Source of the DNA: Lautropia sp.
GTDB lineage: Bacteria; Pseudomonadota; Gammaproteobacteria; Burkholderiales; Burkholderiaceae_E
NCBI GenBank assembly: GCA_013813615.1
Contig: JACCRJ010000275.1
Span: 1-8,406, forward strand
Direction of reading: 5' to 3'
Length of the DNA: 8,406 bases
The translations under genes and the position numbers were made by a program. Below, one piece after another: positions 1 through 7,035 of this stretch (position 1 is its first letter; each line of letters begins with the position of its first letter). Under the pieces are notes generated by a model. It had not been told where the DNA came from. It saw only the letters and a program-made list of their open reading frames with translations, and did no database searches.

Positions 1-1
1 T

Positions 2-1135
2 GCCAGCACCAGCGACTTTTCACGGCAGGCTTTGCAGCGCACTGTCCAGGCGGCCTTCGACATCGCGAGCTTTACCGGAGAGGACGCTTTTGCCGGGTTG
101 CCGGACGAGGACCGGCTGGCACGCAACGTCGACGCCAGCATGCTCGGCCTGTTCGACCCGTGGCGCATACCGGTTGACCAGGTCATCGAACTCGCGCTCG
201 AAGTGGAACGCGCCAGCTTCGACGTGAGTCCGCTGGTGAGCAACGGCGACGGCGCCGCCGTATCCATCGACCACGGACATTTCATCTCCGCCAATACGCT
301 GGGCTTCTGCGGCGGGTATCCCTACAGCCGGCACACCATCAGCTGCTCGCCGATCGCCAAGCGCGGACGCGACATGCAGCGCGACGACTGGTATTCCTCC
401 AGCCGGTCCGCATCGCAACTCGCCGACCCCGCGGAGCTCGGCCGTTATGCGGCGCAGCGTGCGCTTTCGCGCCTCGGCTCGCGCAAGCTGAGCACGCGCA
501 AGGTGCCGGTCCTCTACGAAGCGCCGCTCGCGCTGGGACTGCTCGGCAGTTTCGTGCAGGCGACCAGCGGCTCGGCGCTTTACCGCAAGACCAGCTTCCT
601 GGTGGATTCGCTCGGCAAGACGGTCTTCCCGGGTCACGTCAGCATCCATGAAGACCCGTTCATCGTCGGCGCGATGGGCAGCGGACCCTTCGATGACGAA
701 GGTGTCGCCACCTCCGCGCGGGACGTCGTGCGCGACGGCATGGTCCAGGGCTATTTCCTGTCCAGCTACAGTGCGCGCAAGCTCGGCATGCAGACCACCG
801 GGAACGCCGGCGGCTCGCACAACCTGAGCCTGGCCAGCAGCCTGACCCGGCGCGGCGACGACTTCGAAGCGATGCTGCGCAAGCTCGACACCGGCCTGCT
901 GCTGACCGAAGTCATGGGGCAGGGCGTCAACTACGTGACCGGCGACTACTCGCGCGGCGCCAGCGGCTTCTGGGTGCAGGGCGGCGTCATCCAGTATCCG
1001 GTCGAAGAGATCACCGTAGCCGGCAACCTGGCGGACATGTTCAAGGGGATCGTCGCCGTCGGCGAAGACGTCATCGGCCGCGGCACCAAGCAGACTGGCT
1101 CGATCCTGATCGAGTCAATGGCCGTCGCCGGCTGA
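2..1135 (+). CDS. pmbA: PmbA/TldE, TldD-TldE metalloprotease subunit (5' end cut by window)
   Basis: This is the C-terminal 377 residues of PmbA (TldE), the partner of TldD in a cytoplasmic protease complex. In E. coli that complex matures microcin B17 and degrades the CcdA antitoxin. The frame is open from base 2, and the first visible residues (STSDFSRQALQRTV) already match the family, so the gene begins outside the window. Against about 450 residues in E. coli, roughly 70 are missing. The TTG at 32 is an internal Leu codon, not a start. Family blocks seen are GLPDEDRLA near the left edge, LGMQTTGNAGGSHN (about 780-825), and the C-terminal stretch MGQGVNYVTGDYSRGASGFW with PVEEITVAGNL, ending TGSILIESMAVAG. 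No HExxxH zinc motif is visible, as expected for TldE rather than TldD. greB follows on the same strand after 63 bases with no obvious terminator between them. Identification is secure. Confidence 0.95.
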   Translation, partial: ASTSDFSRQALQRTVQAAFDIASFTGEDAFAGLPDEDRLARNVDASMLGLFDPWRIPVDQVIELALEVERASFDVSPLVSNGDGAAVSIDHGHFISANTLGFCGGYPYSRHTISCSPIAKRGRDMQRDDWYSSSRSASQLADPAELGRYAAQRALSRLGSRKLSTRKVPVLYEAPLALGLLGSFVQATSGSALYRKTSFLVDSLGKTVFPGHVSIHEDPFIVGAMGSGPFDDEGVATSARDVVRDGMVQGYFLSSYSARKLGMQTTGNAGGSHNLSLASSLTRRGDDFEAMLRKLDTGLLLTEVMGQGVNYVTGDYSRGASGFWVQGGVIQYPVEEITVAGNLADMFKGIVAVGEDVIGRGTKQTGSILIESMAVAG

Positions 1136-1198
1136 TCCCGCTTCGGCGATGACGCTTGTGGCTTCTTCAGCAGATCCCGCTATCGCCTGGGCAGCGCA

Positions 1199-1759
1199 AT
1201 GAACAAGGCCTTCGTCAAGGACGACGCGCAGGCGCCTGAGGATGAGGATCCGGCGGACAGCGTCGAGGTCACCATCCCTGGCGGCAAGAACTACATCACC
1301 CGGCAAGGCTACCAGGCGCTGCGCGACGAACTGACCCAGCTGCTGGATGTCGCGCGGCCGGAAGTGGTGCAGATCGTCTCCTGGGCGGCTTCGAACGGCG
1401 ATCGCTCGGAAAACGGCGACTACATCTACGGTAAGCGCAGGCTGCGCGAGATCGATCGCCGCATCCGCTTCCTGACCCGCCGGCTGGACAAGGCCGAAGT
1501 GGTAGATCCGTCGGTGCACAAGGGCAATGACCAGATCTTCTTCGGCGCGCACGTCTCCTATCGCGAACCGGACGGAACCGTTCGCCGGATCCGGATCGTC
1601 GGCATCGACGAACTCGATCCCCTGAACGGGAGGATCAGCTGGATCTCCCCCGTCGCCAAGGCGCTGATCAAGGCCCGCGAAGGCGACACGGTCACCCTGT
1701 TGACTCCGCAAGGCAGGATGGAAATCGAGATCGAGTCCGTGCAGTACCGGTCAGAGTAA
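1199..1759 (+). CDS. greB: Transcription elongation factor GreB
   Basis: GreB binds in the secondary channel of RNA polymerase and stimulates cleavage of backtracked transcripts. The protein has 186 residues. A short acidic N-terminal extension (about 1-24, with DDAQAPEDEDPAD) precedes the coiled coil (about 31-105). The coil tip carries SNGDRSENGDY with the acidic pair Asp68 and Glu71 expected to hold the catalytic Mg2+. The second coil helix (YGKRRLREIDRRIRFLTRRL) has the GreB-type basic pattern. The C-terminal FKBP-like domain includes ISWISPVAKALIKAREGDTV (147-166). E. coli GreB lacks the N-terminal extension; from memory, betaproteobacterial GreBs have one beginning in a similar way, which supports this ATG although the Shine-Dalgarno sequence is weak. 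The gene converges on spoT, 150 bases away. GreB is preferred over GreA because of the R-rich second helix and the ASNGDRSENGDY tip. Confidence 0.96.
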   Translation: MNKAFVKDDAQAPEDEDPADSVEVTIPGGKNYITRQGYQALRDELTQLLDVARPEVVQIVSWAASNGDRSENGDYIYGKRRLREIDRRIRFLTRRLDKAEVVDPSVHKGNDQIFFGAHVSYREPDGTVRRIRIVGIDELDPLNGRISWISPVAKALIKAREGDTVTLLTPQGRMEIEIESVQYRSE

Positions 1760-1812
1760 GTATCAGCAGGCCTTCACTGGGACGCGCTCGCGGAGCGGGG
1801 TGTAGGGGCCGT

Positions 1813-1846
1813 GGATCACAACCGCGCCGGCGCTTAGCGCTGATCC
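1813..1846. repeat. Inverted repeat in the greB-spoT convergent gap
   Basis: GGATCA (1813-1818) and TGATCC (1841-1846) are exact inverted copies. Inside them GCGC (1824-1827) can pair with GCGC (1837-1840). The structure lies 53 bases past the greB stop. A smaller hairpin, CGCTC-GCG-GAGCG, sits at 1785-1797. Neither is followed by a T-run on either strand, so a canonical Rho-independent terminator is not supported. I see no gene in 1760-1909. Confidence 0.3.
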
Positions 1847-1861
1847 CCCTCGCCGCAGTTC

Positions 1862-1895
1862 GAAAGCCCGCGCCCCCGGCCTCGCGAGCGCTTTC
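1862..1895 (-). terminator. Possible hairpin at the 3' end of spoT (no U-tract)
   Basis: GAAAGC (1862-1867) pairs with GCTTTC (1890-1895), and inside it CGCG (1869-1872) can pair with CGCG (1883-1886), with bulges between the two stems. On the minus strand the hairpin starts 14 bases after the spoT stop, which suits a 3'-end structure. The sequence after the stem is GC-rich with no U-run, so this may only be an mRNA-stabilising hairpin or chance in GC-rich DNA. Confidence 0.25.
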
Positions 1896-1909
1896 CAACG
1901 TAGACCGCC

Positions 1910-4168
1910 TCAATGCCGCGACAGCGACCGGAACTGAGGCAGCCTTCGCAGTCCGCGGAAGACATCGGCCAGATGCTGCCGATCCCGCACCAGGAGGGTG
2001 AACTTGATGACGGCGACCTGTTCGGCGTCGGTGTCCATCGAGACCTGCACGATGTGCGCGTCGTGGGCGGCAATCTCGCCGGCGACCCGGCCGAGCACGC
2101 CTCGCTCGTCGTTGACGGAGACCTCCACCATCGTGCGGAACATGCCGCTGATGGTGTCGCCCCATTCCACCTCCATCCACCGCTCCGCGTCGCGGCTCAT
2201 CTGGCGCTTGGCCGTCTCGCATTCGATGCGGTGAATGGCGAGGCCGTGGCCGCCGCGCATATGGCCGACGATCCGGTCGCCCGGCAGCGGATGGCAGCAC
2301 GGCGCACATTGCAGCGAAATCCCGTCCACCGACTGCACGATGATCGGCGCCGAGCGCGGGGCCAGCCGGGCAGTGGCGGACTGGCCGCTCATGTCGAGCG
2401 CGACGGCGCGGGCGATTACCGGCGCCAGCTTCAGGCCGAGGCCGATGTCCGCGAGCAGGTCGTTGACCGACTTGGCCGCCGTGTCGCGCGCCACCTTCTC
2501 CAGTCGCGCGCTGTCCAGTGACGCGCTGTCGATGCGCAGACTTGCCAGCGACTGCTCGAGCAGTCGCTGGCCTAGCTCCACCGACTCGTCGTACTTCATC
2601 CGGCGCAGGAAGTAGCGGATTTCCGAGCGCGCCTTGCCGGTGCGGGCGAAAGTCAGCCAGGACGGGCTCGGCCTCGCATTAGGGTCGCTGATGACTTCCA
2701 CAACGTCCCCATGGCTCAGCTCCGACCGCAAGGGAACGAGGTCGCCGTTGATGCGGGCGGCCACGCACTGGTTGCCGACGTCGGTGTGCACGCTGTAGGC
2801 GAAGTCGATCACGGTGGCGCCGCGCGGCAGGCCGCGGATCTGCCCCTTCGGCGTGAATACGTAGACCGCGTCCGGATAGAGGTCCACCTTGACGTGGTCG
2901 ATGAACTCGAGGGAATCGCCGGTCTGCTGCTGGATGTCCAGCAGCGACTTGAGCCAGTCCAATGTCCTGATCTGCAGCGCGCTGGCGGTTTCGCCTTCGG
3001 ACTTGTAGAGCCAGTGCGCCGCGACCCCGGCCTCCGCCACCTGGTGCATCTGCGGGGTGCGGATCTGAAATTCGATGCCGCCGCCGTGCGGGCCGATCAC
3101 GGTGGTATGCAGCGACTGGTAGCCGTTGGCCTTGGGGATGGCGATGAAGTCCTTGAAGCGGCTGGTATTGGGCTTGAAGGTGTTGTGCAGCCCGCCCAGC
3201 GCCAGGTAACACTGCGCCAGGTCGGGGACCACCAGCCGGATGCCGAACAGATCTGTGACTTCCGAAAAGGAGATCTTCTTGTCCACCATCTTCCGGTAGA
3301 TGGAGTAGAGCGACTTCTCCCGCGAACTGATTTCCGCGGTGACGCCCATCTTCAGGAGCGCCTTCTCGACGGTGTCCGTCACCCGTCCCAGCGCATCCCG
3401 GCGGACCTTGCCGGCGTTCTGCACCGCCTTGTTGAGGGCGTCGTACCGGGCGGGATACTGGTAGCGGAAGGAGAGGTCCTGCAGTTCCCGATACAGGCTG
3501 TGCAACCCGAGGCGGTTCGCAATCGGCGCATAGATTTCCGCGGTTTCGCCGGCGATGCGCAACTGGCGATGCCGGCTGACGGCGTCCAGGGTGCGCATGT
3601 TGTGCAGCCGGTCCGCCAGCTTGACAAGGATGACGCGTACGTCCCGGGCCATCGCCAGCAGCATCTTGCGAAAGCTCTCCGCCTGGGCCTGCTCGCGGTT
3701 GCCGAACTCGATCTTGTCCAGCTTGGACAGGCCATCCACCATCTCCGCCACCGATGGCCCGAAGCGTTCGTTGAGCTCCACCTTGGTGACGCCGGTATCT
3801 TCCAGGACGTCGTGCAGCAGCGCCGCCATCAGCACGTCCGCGTCCAGCCGCCAGCCGGCGCAGATTTGCGCAACCGCTATCGGATGGGTGATGTAGGCGT
3901 CGCCGCTGGCGCGGAACTGGCCGAGATGAGCCTGGTCGGAGAGACGGTAGGCCTCGCGGATGCGCTTGAGGTCCTTGGCTGGGAGGTAGTCCCTGACATG
4001 TGCGAGCAGCGGCTCCAGCGAGGCCACGTCGCCACGGGCCGGTTCCGCCGCCGCGAAGGAGGCGCGTGCGCGGCCGGGGGGACGGGCGGGGGCCGGCGGG
4101 GCGGCCGGCTTCGTCTGCGTGAGCCCGGCTGGCTGCTGGGCAGGGGGAACGGCCTCGGAGTGCAGCAT
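1910..4168 (-). CDS. spoT: Bifunctional (p)ppGpp synthetase/hydrolase SpoT (RelA/SpoT family)
   Basis: A 752-residue cytoplasmic RSH enzyme that makes and hydrolyses the alarmone (p)ppGpp. Domains in order: HD hydrolase (about 75-235), with THPIAVA at 94-100, the HD pair His119-Asp120 in LLHDVLEDTG and VDGLSKL at 144-150; synthetase (about 280-390), with DLFGIRLVV, RFKD at 337-340, NGYQSLHTT and EFQIRT; TGS (about 433-493); zinc-finger/RIS-type region with Cys621, Cys624, Cys625, His641 and Cys650; and C-terminal ACT (about 678-748). The intact HD motif plus RxKD, rather than the ExDD of RelA, argues for both activities. The frame has a stop seven codons upstream of the ATG, and GAAGG lies 7 bases before it. 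This start gives a Pro/Ala-rich extension of about 46 residues that E. coli SpoT lacks; a GTG at Val48 is the main alternative start. It is the last visible gene of gmk-rpoZ-spoT, 35 bases after rpoZ. Confidence 0.97.
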   Translation of the reverse strand: MLHSEAVPPAQQPAGLTQTKPAAPPAPARPPGRARASFAAAEPARGDVASLEPLLAHVRDYLPAKDLKRIREAYRLSDQAHLGQFRASGDAYITHPIAVAQICAGWRLDADVLMAALLHDVLEDTGVTKVELNERFGPSVAEMVDGLSKLDKIEFGNREQAQAESFRKMLLAMARDVRVILVKLADRLHNMRTLDAVSRHRQLRIAGETAEIYAPIANRLGLHSLYRELQDLSFRYQYPARYDALNKAVQNAGKVRRDALGRVTDTVEKALLKMGVTAEISSREKSLYSIYRKMVDKKISFSEVTDLFGIRLVVPDLAQCYLALGGLHNTFKPNTSRFKDFIAIPKANGYQSLHTTVIGPHGGGIEFQIRTPQMHQVAEAGVAAHWLYKSEGETASALQIRTLDWLKSLLDIQQQTGDSLEFIDHVKVDLYPDAVYVFTPKGQIRGLPRGATVIDFAYSVHTDVGNQCVAARINGDLVPLRSELSHGDVVEVISDPNARPSPSWLTFARTGKARSEIRYFLRRMKYDESVELGQRLLEQSLASLRIDSASLDSARLEKVARDTAAKSVNDLLADIGLGLKLAPVIARAVALDMSGQSATARLAPRSAPIIVQSVDGISLQCAPCCHPLPGDRIVGHMRGGHGLAIHRIECETAKRQMSRDAERWMEVEWGDTISGMFRTMVEVSVNDERGVLGRVAGEIAAHDAHIVQVSMDTDAEQVAVIKFTLLVRDRQHLADVFRGLRRLPQFRSLSRH

Positions 4169-4203
4169 CTGGAGGCCTTCGGCTTCTTAAGTGTGTCTGC
4201 CGC

Positions 4204-4410
4204 TCAGATCGGTACGCGCCGCAGCATTTCGCGGCCGATCTTGCCGGCGGCGACTTCGCGCAGCGCGGTGACTGTCGGCTTGTCCTTGGACGACTCCACC
4301 TTCGGCGTGTGGCCCTGGGCAAGCATCCGCGCGCGATAGGTGGCGATCAGCGCGAGTTCGAAGCGATTCGGGATCAGCTTCAGGCAGTCTTCGACGGTTA
4401 TACGAGCCAT
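4204..4410 (-). CDS. rpoZ: DNA-directed RNA polymerase omega subunit
   Basis: A 68-residue omega subunit, which binds the beta' C-terminal region, helps polymerase assembly and in E. coli forms part of a ppGpp-binding site. The start [20 protein letters not shown], the Arg-rich segment [11 protein letters not shown] and the [17 protein letters not shown] block are diagnostic. The protein is shorter than the 91-residue E. coli form because it lacks the charged C-terminal tail. About 67 residues is usual in betaproteobacteria as far as I recall, so this is not a truncation. The frame stays open upstream to 4572, inside gmk, but the conserved N-terminus fixes the ATG at 4410. AAAGGAT lies upstream with a rather long spacing of about 11 bases. 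It lies between gmk (71 bases upstream) and spoT (35 bases downstream). Confidence 0.96.
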   Translation of the reverse strand: MARITVEDCLKLIPNRFELALIATYRARMLAQGHTPKVESSKDKPTVTALREVAAGKIGREMLRRVPI

Positions 4411-4481
4411 GGTCGATCCGATCCTTTGATGTATGTATCTGAATGCACCGGGGGCGCGAGGCCCCACGCATGCAAAACCGT

Positions 4482-5111
4482 TCATTCTGCCGGTATGCCC
4501 AGCGCGGCAAACAGACCGGGTTGCAGCGCTGCCTGCTGCCGGAACCGGCACCGGGCAGCATCCGCGATGCATAGAAGCTGCCGACAGGCTTCCGTAAACT
4601 CTTGATTTACAATTATATATTGGAACTCCGCCGCATGCTGCAGCTCGTTGCGGGCGGCGGCGAGCCGCAGCTCGATCACTTCAGGCGAGTCCTTGCCGCG
4701 GGCCTGGAGCCGCAGCTCCAGGATAGCCAGCGAAGGCGGTGCGATGAAGATGGAGACGGCTTCCGGATAGAGGCTGCGCACCTGGCGCGCCCCCTGCCAA
4801 TCGATCTCCAGGACGATGTCGGCGCCCGCCGCGGTCTGTTCGTCGATCCAGCGGCGCGACGTGCCGTAGAGGTTGCCGTGTACTTCCGCCCACTCCAGGA
4901 ATTCCCCGGCGATCCTGCGCTTGCGGAATTCCGCTTCCGAAATGAAGCAGTAGTCTTCTCCGTTTTGCTCGCCCAGGCGGGGCGCCCGGGTGGTGAACGA
5001 CACCGAATGGCGGATCTGGTTGCGTGCCTCCATCAGGGCGCGCACCAGCGAGGTTTTGCCGGCGCCCGAGGGGGCGACGACGATCAGGATCGTGCCGGCA
5101 GGGGAGGACAT
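4482..5111 (-). CDS. gmk: Guanylate kinase
   Basis: A 209-residue cytoplasmic kinase that converts GMP and ATP to GDP and ADP. The P-loop is APSGAGKTS (13-21). The GMP-binding part holds [19 protein letters not shown] (36-54), and [12 protein letters not shown] (101-112) is the usual core motif. The length is normal. The ATG at 5111 places the P-loop at the usual distance from the N-terminus, although no strong Shine-Dalgarno is visible. It is the first gene of the gmk-rpoZ-spoT block. The tartrate dehydratase-like gene ends only 62 bases upstream, with no yicC-type gene between, although yicC often sits there. One patch near 4600-4625 (residues about 163-172, QYIIVNQEF) uses AT-rich codons including ATA, GTA, AAT and CAA, unlike the rest of the gene, but the protein there still matches the family. 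Confidence 0.96.
   Translation of the reverse strand: MSSPAGTILIVVAPSGAGKTSLVRALMEARNQIRHSVSFTTRAPRLGEQNGEDYCFISEAEFRKRRIAGEFLEWAEVHGNLYGTSRRWIDEQTAAGADIVLEIDWQGARQVRSLYPEAVSIFIAPPSLAILELRLQARGKDSPEVIELRLAAARNELQHAAEFQYIIVNQEFTEACRQLLCIADAARCRFRQQAALQPGLFAALGIPAE
4612..4617 (-). promoter_or_regulatory. Perfect -10-like TATAAT inside gmk, upstream of rpoZ
   Basis: The minus strand reads TATAAT within an AT-rich patch in an otherwise GC-rich coding region, about 200 bases before the rpoZ ATG. At 16-18 bases upstream I find no convincing -35 hexamer (CAGCAT at a 17-base spacing) and no extended TG. An internal promoter for rpoZ-spoT is possible, but the motif may simply be Tyr-Ile-Ile codons. 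Confidence 0.2.
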
Positions 5112-5173
5112 GCTGTCAGGCTCTGGTGACGGAGTGCCGAGGAAGCTGGAAGTCTAACAAGCGGGCGGCCGCC

Positions 5174-6346
5174 TCACTCGGCCAGCTGCCGCATTTCCCG
5201 GATCAGGTCCTGCTTTCCCTCGAAACCGATGCCGGGCAACTCAGGCATGTGGATGTGGCCAGCTTCGACGCGGACACCATCCGGAAACCCGCCGTACGGC
5301 TGGAACAGGTCGGGGTAGCTCTCGTTGCCACCCAGGCCCAGCCCGGCGGCGATGTTCAGCGACATCTGGTGTCCGCCATGCGGAACGCAGCGGGCCGGCG
5401 ACCAGCCGGCGCCGGTCACCGCCCGCAGCGTCCGCTGGTATTCGCACAGCCCGTACGAAAGCGCGCAATCGAACTGGAGCCAGTCGCGGTCCGGGCGCAT
5501 GCCGCCGTGGCGCAGCAGGTTGCGGGCGTCCTGGTGGCTGAACAGGTTCTCGCCGGTCGCCATCGGTCCGGGGTAGTAGTCCGCCAGGGCGGCCTGGAGC
5601 CGATAGTCGAGCGGGTCGCCGGCTTCCTCGAACCAGAACAGCGGATAGTCGCGCAGCATCTTGGCGTAGGAGATGGCGGTGTCGAGGTCGAATCGCCCGT
5701 TGGCGTCGACGGCGAGTCGCGCCTGGCTGCCGATCTCCCCCAGCACCGCCTCCACCCGGTGGCGGTCCTCATCCAGCGTCGCGCCGCCGATCTTCATCTT
5801 GACGACGTCGTAGCCGCGGTCGAGGTAGGAGCGCATTTCGGCCTTGAGCGCGCCGAGGTCCTTGCCGGGGTAGTAGTAGCCGCCGGCTGCATAGACGAAG
5901 ACCCTTGGATCGGCCTTGCGTTCATGCCGCTCGGCGAGCAGGCGGAACAGCGGCTTGCCGGCGATCTTGGCCACCGCGTCCCAGACGGCCATGTCGATGG
6001 TGCCTACCGCCACCGATCGCTCTCCGTGGCCGCCGGGCTTCTCGTTCTTCATGAGGGCGGCCCAGACCCTGTCCGGATCGATGTTGTCGGCGGCGTCGTT
6101 CAGCAAAGTCGCCGGATCGGCCTCGAGGACCCGCGCCGCAAAGCGCTCGCGGATCAGGCCGCCCTGGCCGTAGCGGCCGTTCGAGTTGAAGCCGTAGCCG
6201 ACGACCCGCCTGCCTTCGCGGACGACGTCCGTCACGACCGCCACCAGGCTGGTGGTCATCTTGGAGAAGTCGATGTAGGCGTTGCGTATCGGCGAAGCGA
6301 TCGGCCGGGTGGCCTCGCGGATTTCGAGGATCTTCATAGGCACCAT
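5174..6346 (-). CDS. tarD: D(-)-tartrate dehydratase-like enolase-superfamily enzyme
   Basis: A 390-residue member of the mandelate racemase/muconate lactonizing group of the enolase superfamily, probably dehydrating D-tartrate to oxaloacetate. From memory it matches Bradyrhizobium TarD along its whole length, for example SPIRNAYIDFSKMTTSLVAV and NEKPGGHGERSVAVGTIDMA. Visible catalytic residues are KMK (Lys183, Lys185), the Mg2+ ligands Asp214 (VDANGRF), Glu240 (FWFEE) and Glu266 (ATGENLF), and the base His323 (VPHGGHQM). These equal the TarD residues Lys184, Asp213, Glu239, Glu265 and His322 shifted by one, so activity should be intact. There is no signal peptide, so it is cytoplasmic. ATG at 6346 is the longest start; ATG at 6337 (Met4) is equally plausible, and no clear Shine-Dalgarno decides between them. 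It lies 54 bases after the cytochrome c gene and 62 bases before gmk. No transporter or regulator for tartrate is visible. Confidence 0.88.
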   Translation of the reverse strand: MVPMKILEIREATRPIASPIRNAYIDFSKMTTSLVAVVTDVVREGRRVVGYGFNSNGRYGQGGLIRERFAARVLEADPATLLNDAADNIDPDRVWAALMKNEKPGGHGERSVAVGTIDMAVWDAVAKIAGKPLFRLLAERHERKADPRVFVYAAGGYYYPGKDLGALKAEMRSYLDRGYDVVKMKIGGATLDEDRHRVEAVLGEIGSQARLAVDANGRFDLDTAISYAKMLRDYPLFWFEEAGDPLDYRLQAALADYYPGPMATGENLFSHQDARNLLRHGGMRPDRDWLQFDCALSYGLCEYQRTLRAVTGAGWSPARCVPHGGHQMSLNIAAGLGLGGNESYPDLFQPYGGFPDGVRVEAGHIHMPELPGIGFEGKQDLIREMRQLAE

Positions 6347-6364
6347 CTCAGCCAGGAGGTCTGG

Positions 6365-6394
6365 ATTCTAAGATGCCTGCGCCTTTGCTGTCCT
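6365..6394 (-). promoter_or_regulatory. Candidate sigma70-like promoter for the tartrate dehydratase gene
   Basis: On the minus strand AGGACA (6394-6389, four of six to TTGACA) and TAGAAT (6370-6365, five of six to TATAAT) are separated by 18 bases. They lie in the 54-base gap before the gene. A start site near 6358 would leave a leader of about 12 bases to the first ATG or 21 to the second. Found by eye only. Confidence 0.3.
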
Positions 6395-6400
6395 AAACTC

Positions 6401-6751
6401 CTAGGGGACAGGCTTCACCTCGATCTGCAGCGACGAGAACCAGGCCGCCACGTTGTCGATGTCAGCATCCGACAACATCTTGCTCAGGACGGACATCACT
6501 TCATGCTTGCGGTCGCCGCTGCGGTAGGCGCGCAGCTGGGCGGCCAGGTAGATCGACGGCTGCGCCGCGAGATTGGGGGCGTCCGGCGCAGTCGAGATGC
6601 CCAGCTGGCCGTGACAGACCGAACACGCCTGTGCCTTCTCGCGGCCGGCGGCAGCATCGCCCGACTGGGCAACCGCCGCCGGCATCCCCGACAGAGAAAT
6701 CACCGTCCCGACGAGGAAGGCAGCGCAGACGGGGGTGCGCCTGCGCTTCAC
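6401..6751 (-). CDS. Small periplasmic class I cytochrome c
   Basis: A 116-residue exported monohaem cytochrome c, probably an electron acceptor in the periplasm. The N-terminus is a signal peptide: n-region KRRR, a hydrophobic core to about residue 23, and likely cleavage after AVA (26-28). The haem site is CSVCH (Cys43, Cys46, His47). Met86 in HEVMS is the likely distal ligand, with Met92 an alternative, followed by the helix DADIDNVAAWFSSL. The spacing resembles cytochromes c4/c553. The start is GTG, and its GTGA overlaps the TGA of the upstream dehydrogenase remnant by 4 bases, which suggests translational coupling. From memory, such cytochromes often sit beside sorbosone/sugar dehydrogenases of this type. 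The presumed partner enzyme is truncated here, so this looks like an orphaned electron carrier, though it may serve another donor. Confidence 0.9.
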   Translation of the reverse strand: MKRRRTPVCAAFLVGTVISLSGMPAAVAQSGDAAAGREKAQACSVCHGQLGISTAPDAPNLAAQPSIYLAAQLRAYRSGDRKHEVMSVLSKMLSDADIDNVAAWFSSLQIEVKPVP

Positions 6752-7014
6752 TGCGCGTAGGAAATGCGGTACAGCGCCCCTGCGTAGTCGTCCGAGACCA
6801 GCAGCGACCCGTCCTTCATCACGGCGACGTCGACCGGGCGGCCGCGGTAGGTGCCGGTGTTGGCATCGAGCCAGCCTTCCGCGAACGGTTCGGTCTTTTC
6901 AGCCCGGCCGTCGGCATTCAGGTAGGTCACCATCACCCGCGCGCCGATCGGCGTGGTCCGGTTCCATGAGCCATGCTGCGCCGAGAAAAGCGCGCCGTGG
7001 TACTTGGCCGCAAG
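6748..7014 (-). pseudogene. C-terminal remnant of a sorbosone/sugar dehydrogenase (beta-propeller, PQQ-type)
   Basis: Eighty-eight in-frame residues match the end of the L-sorbosone/glucose dehydrogenase-like family. They begin LAAKYHGALFSAQHGSWNR, continue with GARVMVTYL, PFAEGWLDA and YRGRPVDVAV, and end DGSLLVSDDYAGALYRISYAQ. Full members have several hundred residues and an exported beta-propeller. Here family-like sequence stops near 7014; upstream come a low-complexity 9-bp repeat and then the stop of the nitronate monooxygenase gene in the same frame at 7087. The N-terminal domain, signal peptide and most propeller blades are absent. A GTG at 6936 or ATG at 6933 could still yield about 61-62 residues, which may be called as a small gene, but an active enzyme is not possible. 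Its TGA overlaps the cytochrome c start. A deletion scar is the simplest reading; a misassembly is the main alternative. Confidence 0.8.
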
Positions 7015-7035
7015 CGTGCGTGAAGAGCGTGCAGC

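Noticed and set aside
2679..4322. 547-codon open frame on the minus strand in another frame of spoT
   Set aside because: An Arg/Pro-rich shadow of the spoT coding sequence that also runs into rpoZ.
2711..4339. 542-codon open frame on the plus strand
   Set aside because: It lies antisense to spoT, whose domains are all recognisable. The translation is Arg/Gly/Val-rich and resembles no family; such frames are common opposite GC-rich genes.
4411..4572. Extended rpoZ start overlapping gmk
   Set aside because: The conserved omega N-terminus [10 protein letters not shown] begins at 4410; the upstream translation has no family match and overlaps gmk.
5164..5173. GGCGGCCGCC palindrome just after the tartrate dehydratase stop, considered as a terminator
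   Set aside because: A ten-base palindrome without a loop or U-run; not a credible terminator.
6354..6396. AGGAGGT followed by a plus-strand ATG at 6373 encoding a seven-residue peptide
   Set aside because: The frame ends after seven codons, the spacing is long (12 bases) and it lies antisense to the tartrate dehydratase promoter region. It is probably chance.
5024..6760. 578-codon open frame on the plus strand
   Set aside because: It is antisense to gmk, the tartrate dehydratase gene and the cytochrome gene, crossing all three and their gaps; the protein is of low complexity and unrecognisable.
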